NCBI GenBank assembly: GCA_000333855.2
Contig: CM007316.1
Span: forward strand, 62,001 to 126,000
Source: Endotrypanum monterogeii
Taxonomy: Eukaryota > Euglenozoa > Kinetoplastea > Trypanosomatida > Trypanosomatidae
Reading direction: 5' to 3'
DNA length: 64,000 bases
The position numbers and the translations under genes are program-made. Shown one piece after another: positions 1-10,161 of this stretch. The notes below the pieces were generated by a model. The model saw only the letters and a program-made list of their open reading frames with translations, searched no databases and had not been told where the DNA came from. Numbering within the stretch: the stretch's first letter is position 1; every line of letters begins with the position of its first letter.

Positions 1-1043
1 GGTGGTGGTGTGGATAGTGCACCGCTCTGCTGTTCACGCGCGACGCGTTGGGCACGGCGGCCACGCAGTGTGAGCATCTTAGATTGCAGCACAACGTAAC
101 GCTCCATTAGACCGACGGCCGCCTGTTCAAGCTCCTCTACGTAGTTGCGACTTCTCTCCCCAAGCTCTTTCCATCTCTCGTTATAGTGCCGCAGACTCTC
201 GTGACTATCATAAGACGCCAGCTTGGCGTTGAGGTCCGACATTGTTTTGATACTGCGTAGCAGCTTCTCTGCTGTCTGCAAAGGCTGCGGAGTGCGGAAG
301 CCACGTAAGCACGCGCTCTGTCCAATGAACAAAGCGATCATAGTAATTACAAGTAGAGCAGCAACATGCCGATATAAGCAGAGAAATAATCGTGTGCTCC
401 GGCTCGGCCTAACCTGTGAGGCAGGCGAAGGTGAAGCACTGATCAGTTTGCTGGAAACCTTAGGTCGTGAAGAACTCGATGGCAGCGCGCGCTTTCCTGT
501 GAAAGGCAGGCCAAGCGCCGCCCGTCGAGCCTCAGAATCCGGATCGCGATGCGCAGGTGTACGTGAGTTGTTGAGGCTCTCCTCCTTCAGTGCATCTGAA
601 GCCAGGGAGCTCACATCATCTTTCTCGGCGACCCTGTCTGTTTGTTGCCTAATTGTCACGGATGATCCTTTCTCTAGGTCATCCCGGGGGTCATATTTGC
701 TGGATTTTTCCGACGCGCGGTGCTCCTCCAAGAGATGCCTAATCTGCTCCTCCGCCCCAAGAAGATCGAAGAAGTCGTAGAAAAAGTACTTTCGAGAAGA
801 AGAAAAATGTTTCTTTTGCGCAGGTGAGTTGCTTGTAGGCGTGGTGGCAGACTCGTTGCGCTGCAGCACCACCACAAGGACGCTTCTCGGCACCCCCTTC
901 ACCTCCTGTGTCTCTAGGCGAATTCGCTTTACATTGCTCCACGCCAGATCAACTCGAAAAAGAGACGAGGTGAAGTAGAACTCTTTATCCGTCGCGACGA
1001 GGTTGCCGCGGTAGCCCAAGCACTGGCAAAAAAAGGCTGACAT
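1..1043 (-). CDS. GRAM-domain, single-pass membrane, coiled-coil protein (3' end cut by window edge)
   Basis: An open frame of 347 codons runs from an ATG at 1043 off the left edge, so the C-terminus is missing. Residues 5-108 read as a GRAM (PH-like) domain: a Cys/Leu start, then GNLVATDKEFYFTSS, RVDLAWSNVKRIRLE, a hydrophobic strand VLVVVL, and KYFFYDFFDLL before a helix. That order is typical of GRAM domains, which bind phosphoinositides or membrane surfaces. A polar Ser-rich linker follows (about 110-220), then one hydrophobic segment at about 225-243 (VAALLVITMIALFIG), then a charged helical region (255-340) likely to form a coiled coil. GRAM plus one membrane segment resembles the layout of ER membrane-contact proteins (LAM/Aster/GRAMD), but no VASt domain is visible in the part present. 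No in-frame ATG occurs upstream before a stop at about 1155. The domain call is from pattern; the contact-site role is inference. Confidence 0.7.
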   Translation of the reverse strand, partial: MSAFFCQCLGYRGNLVATDKEFYFTSSLFRVDLAWSNVKRIRLETQEVKGVPRSVLVVVLQRNESATTPTSNSPAQKKHFSSSRKYFFYDFFDLLGAEEQIRHLLEEHRASEKSSKYDPRDDLEKGSSVTIRQQTDRVAEKDDVSSLASDALKEESLNNSRTPAHRDPDSEARRAALGLPFTGKRALPSSSSRPKVSSKLISASPSPASQVRPSRSTRLFLCLYRHVAALLVITMIALFIGQSACLRGFRTPQPLQTAEKLLRSIKTMSDLNAKLASYDSHESLRHYNERWKELGERSRNYVEELEQAAVGLMERYVVLQSKMLTLRGRRAQRVAREQQSGALSTPP

Positions 1044-3586
1044 ATCGTTTAGGGGACGAGCGCGGTGCAGACGCCTTGCACACGCGTGCGCGTTGTCCCA
1101 CCACCAATACCTCTCTCTCGGATAGGAGTACGTATGCACGACTAAGGAGGTTCTCTAAACGCACTTGAGTAGTTAATATTTCGAAGACTTTGGCAGAGAC
1201 ACTGCACGGACCGATCACAGAGAGCTCCCTCGTAGTGGGAGAAGCAAAAAGCAAAACTTTAAATATGTAAAAACACCCCCGCCCCAAGACAGCGAAAGCA
1301 AGTTGCAGGGCTGCAGATCCTTCCACTTGAGGTGGCGCCTCATAAGCGAGAATGTGTGCGGGATGAGGCAAAGGCGACGATATGTTGAGTCAAAGAAGAG
1401 GGACGAAAAAGATGCATCATTTTGAAAAGAGAATTGCCAGCTGACCGCTGCACAGCAGCTGCGTACTAAAATAAGAAAAATCAATTGGATATCGCACTTA
1501 GGCTTCCCCAACTAGCCGAAATCCTCGGTGCGCCGATACAAACACTTCTTTCCCCTTTTTTGTTTTCGAGCGCCTCCAAGATAGAAGCACTGGGTAAGAT
1601 GTCACTTAGCTCTCTGAGGGCGGGGGCAGAGAGCAAGGTCAGACCCCGTTCGGCAGGGGGGGGGGGAAATATGAGCATTTCAAGTGCAATATGTTTGCCC
1701 CCCCCCCCTTCTCCCCTTTACATACCCTGAAAAGAGCCTTGGAAGTAGCGCCGTGTGCCACTGAGCTCTCTGCCACGCGCGCCTTTCTTTTGATTGTTGT
1801 TGTTTTCAAGTGAAAAACTCCTTTTTTTCTTGATTCTGAGAAAAACAGCTTATCTTCAGGGGGGGACGCCTAGATGCGCAATGTTGTCGTGGTGGTGAAG
1901 GCAGGTGGACAAGGAAAAGGTCAGAACAGGAAAGAGGGTATCGCCAAAAGAAAGAGGGTGAGCTGCAATGCCACGAAAAGCATTTACCCTGAGCATGAAA
2001 ATAAGTGTCCTGCTCTGTAGCGGCGCCAGCTTTCCCCTTCCTTTCACAAGACACCTCGTCGCGTACATTCAGTTTCGCTCAGTTCAAAATGAAGCCAAGT
2101 GTTCTTTCCTTTTGCTTTCCTTTGATTCCTCTGTGTTGCAGCTTGATTTTTCTCCCTCATATTTCACGGTTTTTGTGTGTGGACGTCTGTTCGAATATAT
2201 GTGCATGTGCTTATTCGAACGTACATGCGCGAGTGGGTGCAGGGGGGGGGGGGGGAAGGTGGGTTAGTGAAGGCCATATCCCGACAAACATAAGACACAC
2301 ACACACACACACAGAGAGAAGGCTGCTTACACACTGGAGGCAATACAGCTGCACACGCGCACACGCCGGTATTGCCCAAAACATATACGCTGATTGGTAA
2401 TACAAAGTGCAGATACTTAAATACATGAATAATAATTTCGCTTGCTTATTTTCCTTTCCATGAGATGTCTCCTTTCCCTCACTGCCTCGCACCGGCAGTG
2501 ACTTCTTCTATGAAATCTGTCTACCTTTCCCTACTATGCCAAACCGAGCACCGGTCACTAGGACCCCGAAAACAGCAGCTGGCCTGTGGTTGCACAACTC
2601 GTACATATCAGCCCACACAACGATATGCAGGCATCACCTCATTTTTTGTATGAACCACGCGAAACAACACCAGAGGCATCCTCATCCACCGGATTCCAGG
2701 AGGTAATTGTTTTCACCTCCCCAGTCGAGTGGGTGTGTGCACCTCGCCCGAAAATGGAACCAGACTGACGCCTTCATCGAGAAGAAAACACACCGACGCG
2801 TCACTGAGACCAGAAAGGTGAAGAGGAGGGTCAATGGTGGAAAGCCGATATCAACGGCGATGACAGTGGCTAGCAATGAAAAATTGAATGGAGATGGAGT
2901 TGTGACCCAGCACCGTGAAGCACCGCTGTACGCACGTGAGCACAAATACAAACATAGAGAGTAAGAGTAAGAGAAAGAGACAACAGTGGTTCAATGAGAA
3001 ACAGAACCTAAGGAACGTATGGGAATATGTGTAGCAAGACGACACGAAAAAAAAAAAAACGAGATTTTTTTTTTGAAAAAAAAAAATGCTCAGCTAAGCC
3101 GTGCCAGCCATCCCCTTCAGAGCGACGAACATACAAATAAAACGTGTAGGAAGAAGCAGGCGGAGAGAAAGGAAGTGTATAGAACAGCCCCTATCACCCT
3201 CTTGATCAGGATGTTCCTGTTGCTCTTCACTACACAGAGTTATGAATCGACCTGGCACGCCTCGAGACTCACACGGCAAGGTTCTCTACGAGGCAAAAGC
3301 ACTACCATATCGAGAGAAAACAACAGCGGCTGCAAGGACAGCAGAGAGCTGCGGCCTGCCAAAGTTTGGCGAGGTGTTTTAAGTCACTCTCAAATGCTCC
3401 CCCCCCCTCCGCTCCCGCACATGAATTGTTCTGCTGCACCGTTTGAAAGGCGGGCGGGCGGGCGGGGGGGAAGGAGAGCGGAGGAGGAGCAGCGTCAGTG
3501 TCGCATCAATGATCTGGACATGGTCACGAGTTGCTTTAGGTACTCCTGTGGTTGCTGTTTCTATCTAAGAGAGACTATTGCTGCTC
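1044..3586. other. Gene-free intergenic/UTR stretch
   Basis: No convincing gene on either strand. It holds G/C homopolymers (near 1660, 1698, 2241 and 3400), a short CA run near 2297-2312, poly-A runs near 3048-3086 and a GGGC repeat near 3450. It should contain the 3' UTR of the LC8 gene and the 5' UTR and splice acceptor of the GRAM gene. Short open frames here are low-complexity. Confidence 0.7.
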
Positions 3587-3862
3587 TTAGCCGCACTTGA
3601 AGAGCAGCACCGCGACTTGACCGAGGTAGAAATACAGGAAGCAGTGAGTATCATGCGTCACAAAGCTGCCGAAGTTGCGGCCCACAATGCAGTGCCACGT
3701 GGGCTGGTACTTCTTGTCGAACTCCTTCTTGATGTACGCCGCAATATCCTTCTCAATGTTGAACTTCTCCATTGCCTGCAGAGTCACCTCAATCGCGTCC
3801 GCCTGCATGTCCTCCGGCATGTCGGCATTCTTAACTGTAGCCTTGTGGTCGTTGTTGTACAT
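3587..3862 (-). CDS. DYNLL1: Dynein light chain LC8
   Basis: This 91-residue protein has the length and sequence of the LC8 family over its whole span. Recognisable blocks are [38 protein letters not shown] and the C-terminal [17 protein letters not shown], which form the helices and the strand-swapped dimer groove that binds short TQT-type peptides. LC8 is a dimeric hub subunit of cytoplasmic and axonemal dynein and of dynein-2, so in a flagellate it acts in axoneme motility and intraflagellar transport. The start at 3862 gives the standard N-terminus; an in-frame extension to 4006 is pyrimidine-derived and looks like untranslated leader. The name is secure; whether this copy serves axonemal or cytoplasmic dynein cannot be told. 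Confidence 0.97.
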   Translation of the reverse strand: MYNNDHKATVKNADMPEDMQADAIEVTLQAMEKFNIEKDIAAYIKKEFDKKYQPTWHCIVGRNFGSFVTHDTHCFLYFYLGQVAVLLFKCG

Positions 3863-4852
3863 TGTTACGGTGTGTGTGTCTGGGTGAGTTTGATTGTTTG
3901 TTTTTTTTACGTTGGGAAAAGGGGGGAAATATGCAGAGAAAGCGTTGAAACTGTGGAAAGAAAGCGCGGAGGAGGAAAGGGAATATAGCGTCGTTGATAG
4001 AAACAATGGGAATCATGAGCGGTGTCAATCTGCAGAGGATTAAGAGGGGGCGGAGGGGGGGGAGGGAGGGAACACTGCATGGATGAATGAACGCGGGAAA
4101 GAAGAAAGATGCGTGAGGGGGAGTGAAGCACGGAGAAATGGGGTGGTCACTCCTTCACGGACATCGAGCAATGTTAGGTGTCTCAGTTTGTGTGTGTGGT
4201 GGGGGGGGGGTGCTTTTTCTCCGAGTGTGGCAACGGGCGTCCAGGCAGTATAAGCGTCTGTAATCATAATTTCCAGCGTACACCTACCAAAGGATGGTAC
4301 TCTCACAAATTGCCTAAACAGATTCTCCGAAAGACTCTAACTGAGTAGCAGCCAAGATGCATTCCCCTAGGCGACCTGCCCGTCTGTGTGTGTGAGTAGG
4401 TGGGTGGGCGTGGGCGTGGGAAATGTTGTTGAACTCCCCTTCCTGTTTCGAATCGTTTCCAAGAGTATCAGACATCTCTGATAAGCCAGCAAAAAAAAAA
4501 ACAGAAACTAAATAAAAAGGTGCGTAAGACACCAAGGTGATAAGAGACCAGAGAAAGCTGGTAAAGCGCAATATAAATTATCGTGTTGACACAGCACAAA
4601 CTCTCTAGTGCCCTCTTCGCGCTCTTCTCATATTGTAGGTATGCGCATCTTATATATGTGTTTGATGAGAGTGTAACCCTACCGCCCTGCGCGAGTACAC
4701 TGCTCCTTCTATTCTCTATGTAACAGGTCTACTTGACGCCCACACGCCCAAAAGAAGGGAAGCAGCATGAGATCCGAAAAAAAAAACGAAGAGGACTCAG
4801 GTGCACCCTTCAGAAATTCTTGCCTTGGGCACCGCGTGCGTGCATCCTATCG
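3863..4852. other. Gene-free intergenic/UTR stretch
   Basis: No gene seen. A pyrimidine-rich tract (minus strand) near 3898-3950 lies just upstream of LC8 and probably directs its trans-splicing. The rest is expected to be the 3' UTR of the LRR/coiled-coil gene and carries G runs near 4050 and 4199 and an A run near 4489. Confidence 0.7.
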
Positions 4853-7800
4853 TTATCGAAAAAGCGCACGGTGGGTCTGTGGCCTACCGGCAGCGGTGGT
4901 TACTGTGTCGCCTGTGAGAAGGTCACTTGCTAGTTCAGCAGTGATATCAACATTCTCCTCTTCGCACAGGTCTTTCCGAGAAAGCCAGTCCCCTTGTTTG
5001 GTCGAGAGCAGTGCACCCCCTTTCACAGAGAAGCTCCTGAGGACATTCCTCGTGCTTTCGGATTCTATCGTTGGCTGGACCACCGCAGCCGACCGCTGCT
5101 CAAGCATCAAATCGAAAAGCTGCTGCGCGGTATTTGGTGCCGACCCCTTTTGCTCGTACGTGTGCGACGAGGGTGGCACGAGTAGACGATTAGGTTTGAC
5201 CTGCAGGTGCGCCTGTGGCACACATGTGTAAGCGGCGCTTGCATCGCCACCGTCGTTTCCGTAACAACTGTCGCTGCCCTGGTGGTGAAGGCCGCTCTTG
5301 GAAGCGGTCGTAACGACGGTGTCCATAACATGCGTTACTTCCTCCCCCCCGGGAGACAGAGTAGGAGGAGGTGGCGGCAGTGGTCGCCGCCACTGTTGCT
5401 GCAGTTGCTGAAGCGCGAGCTGTTTCTGCCGGATAGCAGCGGCAGCGTCAAGCAGCTCCGATAGTGACAGAGAGCTCAAATCACGAGTCGCCTCTAGAGA
5501 GGGCGTAGGCCGCGCTGCAACCTTTGCCTCGGTGCAGTTCATTGGGGAGCCTTCGACGCTGCTTCCTGTCGAAGATCTACGTGCCGGCGATGACGATACC
5601 CTGGGGCTTCGGCCACGCGATTCTCCACGCTTTTCACTGGACGGCAGTTGCAAGGAAGCTTCACGAAGCTGCAATTGCTGCGCATGGGGAAGGTGAGCCA
5701 CATACTGATCTGCGACCTCACGAAGGTCAGGGATGCACTCATCATCATAAAGTCCAGCGTACGCGCGTTCCTCCTCGGTAAAGATGTGCCCCCCAGGTTG
5801 CTGATCGGGCGAAGCGCTAGGGCTGCAGCGACGCATCTCTGCTTTGAATGGCACTGGTGAGTAGGAAAAGGGGTCTTTTCTGCCCTGCTCAGCCAACCGC
5901 CTGCGAACTGCAGCCTCACGGAGCACCTCGCTACGCAGCTTCCTCCGATGCTCAGATGCGCCGTTGATGTGGTACTCGACATCCAGCACGCCAGAGCGGG
6001 CTGCGCGCTGGCGCAGCTGACGCTCACGGCGATTCAGTTCTTTCTCTCGCGCTGCAATTCGTTCCATCGCAGCCTTTTCACGGGCTGTCGCCTCTCGAGA
6101 CTGTATGGCAGTGATACCATAGGTAACCTCCTTCTGCCGCTTCCCCAACCGCTGCCTGGCCCGCCCCACATTTGCCTCAAGGTGCTCCTTTTCCTGCCGC
6201 AACCGACTGATCTCCTTTGACTGGTCGGCCACGAGCGTGCGGTCCTGCGTAAGCTGTTGCTGTAGTGCCTCAGTATGTGTGCGGACCTCGCGGCACCGCT
6301 TGCTGCTGGCCAACACGGCCTCCCTCAGCTCCCTGGCTTCCCGGCACAGCGACTCATACAACGCACCCTCCTCCGGTGACAGACCAGAAGGTGTGAACCA
6401 ATCCTCCCCGGAAACAGACGTTACACCGTCACTGCTGCCTTCCACGGTGGCGCTATCGTCACCGCGGGATGATGACGCGTTCATCGGGTGACATGTCGAG
6501 ATGCGGGTGTGGGTTGCTGGTGCCGATGCAGAAGTGGGGCAACTCGGACGGAGGGCTGCCAACGCCTCCTGATATTGACCTGGACGCACAGCCGCAGCGG
6601 CCTCTGTTGCACAAGCGCCGAGAACACCGATACTCGCTCGGGAATCGCCCTCTGTCAGCGTAGAAACGCCGACGAAAATACGCGACTGCAGCGCTGGTGC
6701 GACACAGAGTGCAGCACCGCCTAGCCCACGATGAACTGGCACCACGGTCGCCGCCGGTGAGTTTGGGTGCAGCGGCGGGGGGTCCTTCAGAGGTAAAGGC
6801 GGAGTCGGTGAGTTTTGATCCGATTGTACGTCCCCCAAAAGCAACTGGCACAGAGACGCGAGAAAAACTCTCCTACACCGATCCACGTTGAGACGGAGAT
6901 CCAAAGTGTGGAGGGAGGGAACAATTTGGCGCAGAAGGCAAGCGTAGGCGAGGGTCGAGACCCATGTCGCACCGTCGGGTAGGTCGGCGCTCATGCATGG
7001 ATCCTCTTGCAAAACAGTGGCGACAACTATCTTCTCCAGCAAGTCAAGCTGGGTAACGGAGTGCAGGCTCGCGATGGCAGCGGTTGATGCCTCACGTTCG
7101 CCTGTAACCTCAGTGAGCGCAGCAACCATTGCGTCCTGCTCACCATCGGCGCAGGCACTCACAATGGCATACGTTAGCTGTAGCAACGCAGAAGGTGCCG
7201 CGCAAAGAATGGTGCGGGAAACAGGAGATGGATGCAGTTGCAGGTCCCAGCGCGTAGGAACGCCATGGCCACTTATCGATGAGATGCCCTGGAGATCCTC
7301 GATACCAGTATTCGCCACGTTCACCGAACAGCACGGCCAATGGAGTGACTCCGCAACATGAACCCCTGCCCCACTCACTTCGGTGGACGGAGGAATCGAG
7401 AAAAAAAAGCAGTTCAGCGCGCTCAGCCCTTGGTTGTTAGACAGGTTGATAAAAGACAAAGTCGCTGGGGTTGCCGCGGTGATGGCACGCGCAGACCACG
7501 CATCTTGGAGAGCACTGCCTCCATCCTGCATTTCATCACTCTCCTGAAGACTTACCCTGAAGGCGTTGTGAGAAAGATCGATCTCCCGGAGCTGAGGAAA
7601 GCGCTGAGCCGAAAAAAAAAGAGAGAGAGAGAAAGGCCACCGGTGGCGCAGCTGCCGCTCGAGAACGACAGTCGTATCGAGGATCGACGACTTCCCTTCA
7701 GCCTCTGTCCCCTCCACGAAAGGTTCTGAAGAAGACGCACATGCGCAACTGCACTCCAGAAAGCTCTGAATGCTATTTGATGCGAGATCGATCACCTGCA

Positions 7801-8107
7801 AAGTCGCTGGTAAGCAACGAATCCAGGAGGCCACCCCATCGCAGCAACGTGACGCGTCTGTGCCATCACGCAGGCAAGCTTGCCTAAGGCGATAATACGG
7901 CGTGCTGCGACGACCTAGTTCATTGTGGGAGAGCCGCAGTTCGACTAAGTTCACGAAGACAGCGTCGATCCCGCTAACGCGCTCGATACGGTTATGGTCC
8001 GCCGACAAAACAGCGACGGCGCTGGCCACCGTTGCCTCCTCCTTGGTTGTCTCCTCTGCATCAAAACAAAGACAAACAATGCCTCTGTCACGCAAATCGA
8101 TATCCAT
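4853..8107 (-). CDS. Leucine-rich-repeat and coiled-coil protein
   Basis: A 1084-residue protein. The N-terminal 420 residues carry irregular leucine-rich repeats, for example LVELRLSHNEL, LQVIDLASNSIQ, LREIDLSHNAF and LSFINLSNNQG, separated by insertions. A charged coiled coil follows at roughly 560-720 (heptad-like Leu/Arg/Glu with blocks such as EISRLRQEKEHLEANV). The last 350 residues are Ser/Pro/Gln-rich and probably disordered. LRR plus coiled-coil proteins are common scaffolds at basal bodies, axonemes and centrosomes, but no specific orthologue is recognised, so the role is unknown. The frame extends upstream only to a GTG at 8131; the first ATG, at 8107, is taken as the start. No signal peptide or membrane segment is visible. 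Confidence 0.85.
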   Translation of the reverse strand: MDIDLRDRGIVCLCFDAEETTKEEATVASAVAVLSADHNRIERVSGIDAVFVNLVELRLSHNELGRRSTPYYRLRQACLRDGTDASRCCDGVASWIRCLPATLQVIDLASNSIQSFLECSCACASSSEPFVEGTEAEGKSSILDTTVVLERQLRHRWPFSLSLFFSAQRFPQLREIDLSHNAFRVSLQESDEMQDGGSALQDAWSARAITAATPATLSFINLSNNQGLSALNCFFFSIPPSTEVSGAGVHVAESLHWPCCSVNVANTGIEDLQGISSISGHGVPTRWDLQLHPSPVSRTILCAAPSALLQLTYAIVSACADGEQDAMVAALTEVTGEREASTAAIASLHSVTQLDLLEKIVVATVLQEDPCMSADLPDGATWVSTLAYACLLRQIVPSLHTLDLRLNVDRCRRVFLASLCQLLLGDVQSDQNSPTPPLPLKDPPPLHPNSPAATVVPVHRGLGGAALCVAPALQSRIFVGVSTLTEGDSRASIGVLGACATEAAAAVRPGQYQEALAALRPSCPTSASAPATHTRISTCHPMNASSSRGDDSATVEGSSDGVTSVSGEDWFTPSGLSPEEGALYESLCREARELREAVLASSKRCREVRTHTEALQQQLTQDRTLVADQSKEISRLRQEKEHLEANVGRARQRLGKRQKEVTYGITAIQSREATAREKAAMERIAAREKELNRRERQLRQRAARSGVLDVEYHINGASEHRRKLRSEVLREAAVRRRLAEQGRKDPFSYSPVPFKAEMRRCSPSASPDQQPGGHIFTEEERAYAGLYDDECIPDLREVADQYVAHLPHAQQLQLREASLQLPSSEKRGESRGRSPRVSSSPARRSSTGSSVEGSPMNCTEAKVAARPTPSLEATRDLSSLSLSELLDAAAAIRQKQLALQQLQQQWRRPLPPPPPTLSPGGEEVTHVMDTVVTTASKSGLHHQGSDSCYGNDGGDASAAYTCVPQAHLQVKPNRLLVPPSSHTYEQKGSAPNTAQQLFDLMLEQRSAAVVQPTIESESTRNVLRSFSVKGGALLSTKQGDWLSRKDLCEEENVDITAELASDLLTGDTVTTAAGRPQTHRALFR

Positions 8108-10161
8108 CTGAGAGGTTGGTGTTGAATACACCAGCGCTAGTCCGATGCCGCGGAGGGGCCCGCGCAGGGGAAATATATATATGGAGACAAAGAAGATAGT
8201 GTATCGTAACTATGCAAGACCTCCGCTTCGCAGCACGACGTAACGAGTCCCAGTGGGTGTGAACTCTCCACGGTACGCTTGTGTGTGAGAGGATGTGAAG
8301 GGTTGATGGGGGGACTCAAAAGCGCAAATGTGTCTGTGTTTCTGCACCTCTATCGAGCTACAACGGCTGCGGACAGTACTGATATTCTATGAGCAAAGGC
8401 TGCATAAGTGAAGAGATGAAACAAAAGAAGATGCAAGAAGCATACGAGGGAAACAAAACGTTCGGTGGCCATACAGCGACATGAATTTATTGTACACTAG
8501 AGGCAACGCTGAGAGACAGCAGACCGCACTACTGAAAATGAAAAAGAACGTTTTTTGAGCTCATCTGCGATTCAGCGCAGCGGCGTGGAAAGGGACAAAA
8601 GGAACGCCTAGGTGAGTCGTTATCAAAGCGCCAACCAGGGTGCCGATGCAATCGTGGGGAAAAGCTATACTCGACGAACTGTGCGATACAGACCACCCAC
8701 ATATTCAATGCCCTGGCGTCTCCGCTTTCCCTGCACATTGTACAGTCACTGTAAGCGTAGGCGAATAGGAGTATGTGTCACAGCGAGAGAAGGAGGTGCG
8801 TTGCGCCGTCATCGAACGTGCCCTATGTAAGTTGAACACTGCTTGAGGCATCCCTGCGTCACTGTTGCACAAATACATTGAAGTAGGTCGGCACAGTGAG
8901 ATATGCAAGCAATCAAGTGAGCAATATCAAAATGGGATTAGGGAAGCACGCGGTCGATTAACCCCTCCATTTCCTGAAAAATCGTAGAACGCACACGATC
9001 GCCTTTCAGAAAAGAGAGAAAAGGGTCAAGCTGATATATATAGCGTATCGAAAGCACTAGAACAACCCCACCAAACCTACATTCTTACAGAGGAAGAGTG
9101 ATAGGTTGCACGTGGAGCATTTCTCTTTTTTTGCACAGTCAACAGCACCCGCGACAAAGTCTGCTCAACCGCTTACTCACGAAAAGAAAATCTAATGGAC
9201 TCGGTAGAAACCTGCAGATAAAGAGCGTCTTCATGCTTTTTGTTTCACGTCGAGTATCTATTGCCCTACAGCAAATGACCCCAAGACCACACTGGCTATA
9301 GGCGTGTTATACCGGTAACGCCAGCACCCTCGCCGCAGTGTGGCTTTTTAAAATTCGAGCTCTACCCGGCCACACACCCAGCCACCGCTTCAGAGCCGCT
9401 CCAGGTGTGCCGGCTATGGCTCGCCCCCCCCCCTTTTTTTTGTCTGGTAGAGACGGCGCCTGCCCTTTGCAGGGTGGGGATCGGGAAGGAGACTGTGCGT
9501 TTCACCCCAAGAAAACGTGCCAGGCACTATGGCACCCCTCTGCACATACACGCACACAGATACTGTGGATTTCTTCATCAGCAATGAGCGAACAGAGAAA
9601 GCAGCCAAAAATGGGACGAGGGAAACACGGAAGAGGCGAGCAAACAACCCACGGACAGTTGACCTTGTGAGGAAAAAAAAAACCTCTCTAACATATCTAG
9701 AAATAAAAATAACATTCACAGAGAGAGAGAGAGAGAAAGAGGAGCGAGAGCCTCTCATGGAGAGTTAGTCAGCGCAGTTACCTAGCCTGCACACATACAC
9801 ACACACACACACCATCTCCATCTCAGAATAACTGATTATATGGGGAAAAAAACTATGCAAACGTAAAGAACTAAAATCAAGGTTACAAGGGGAAACGGAA
9901 GCGGGTAGAAGGAGGAGTGCACGGGATTGTCCGGGCAAGGCAAAACAAAAAGTGAGTTTAAGACACCAAAAACGAAAAGAAAGGGGAACAAATACGTTGT
10001 GCGGACGACGGAGAGCACACATACACGCAGACAGACACGCTAGGAAAGCAAAAGGTGAACCAGGCAAATCTAAAGCACCAAAACAGAAGAAACGCAAATA
10101 AAAAAATGGACGTGAACACCACAGAGCGCTGGATTAAGTCGTACACACGGGATGGGAAGCA
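8108..10161. other. Gene-free intergenic/UTR stretch
   Basis: No supported gene. Contains a short GA repeat (9720-9733), a CA run (9789-9811), C/T homopolymers near 9425 and many short A runs. It should hold the 3' UTR of the pseudokinase gene and the leader of the LRR gene. Confidence 0.7.

Noticed and set aside
3019..3600. Plus-strand frame of 193 codons
   Set aside because: Begins in poly-A, runs through GGGC repeats and lies on the non-coding strand next to LC8.
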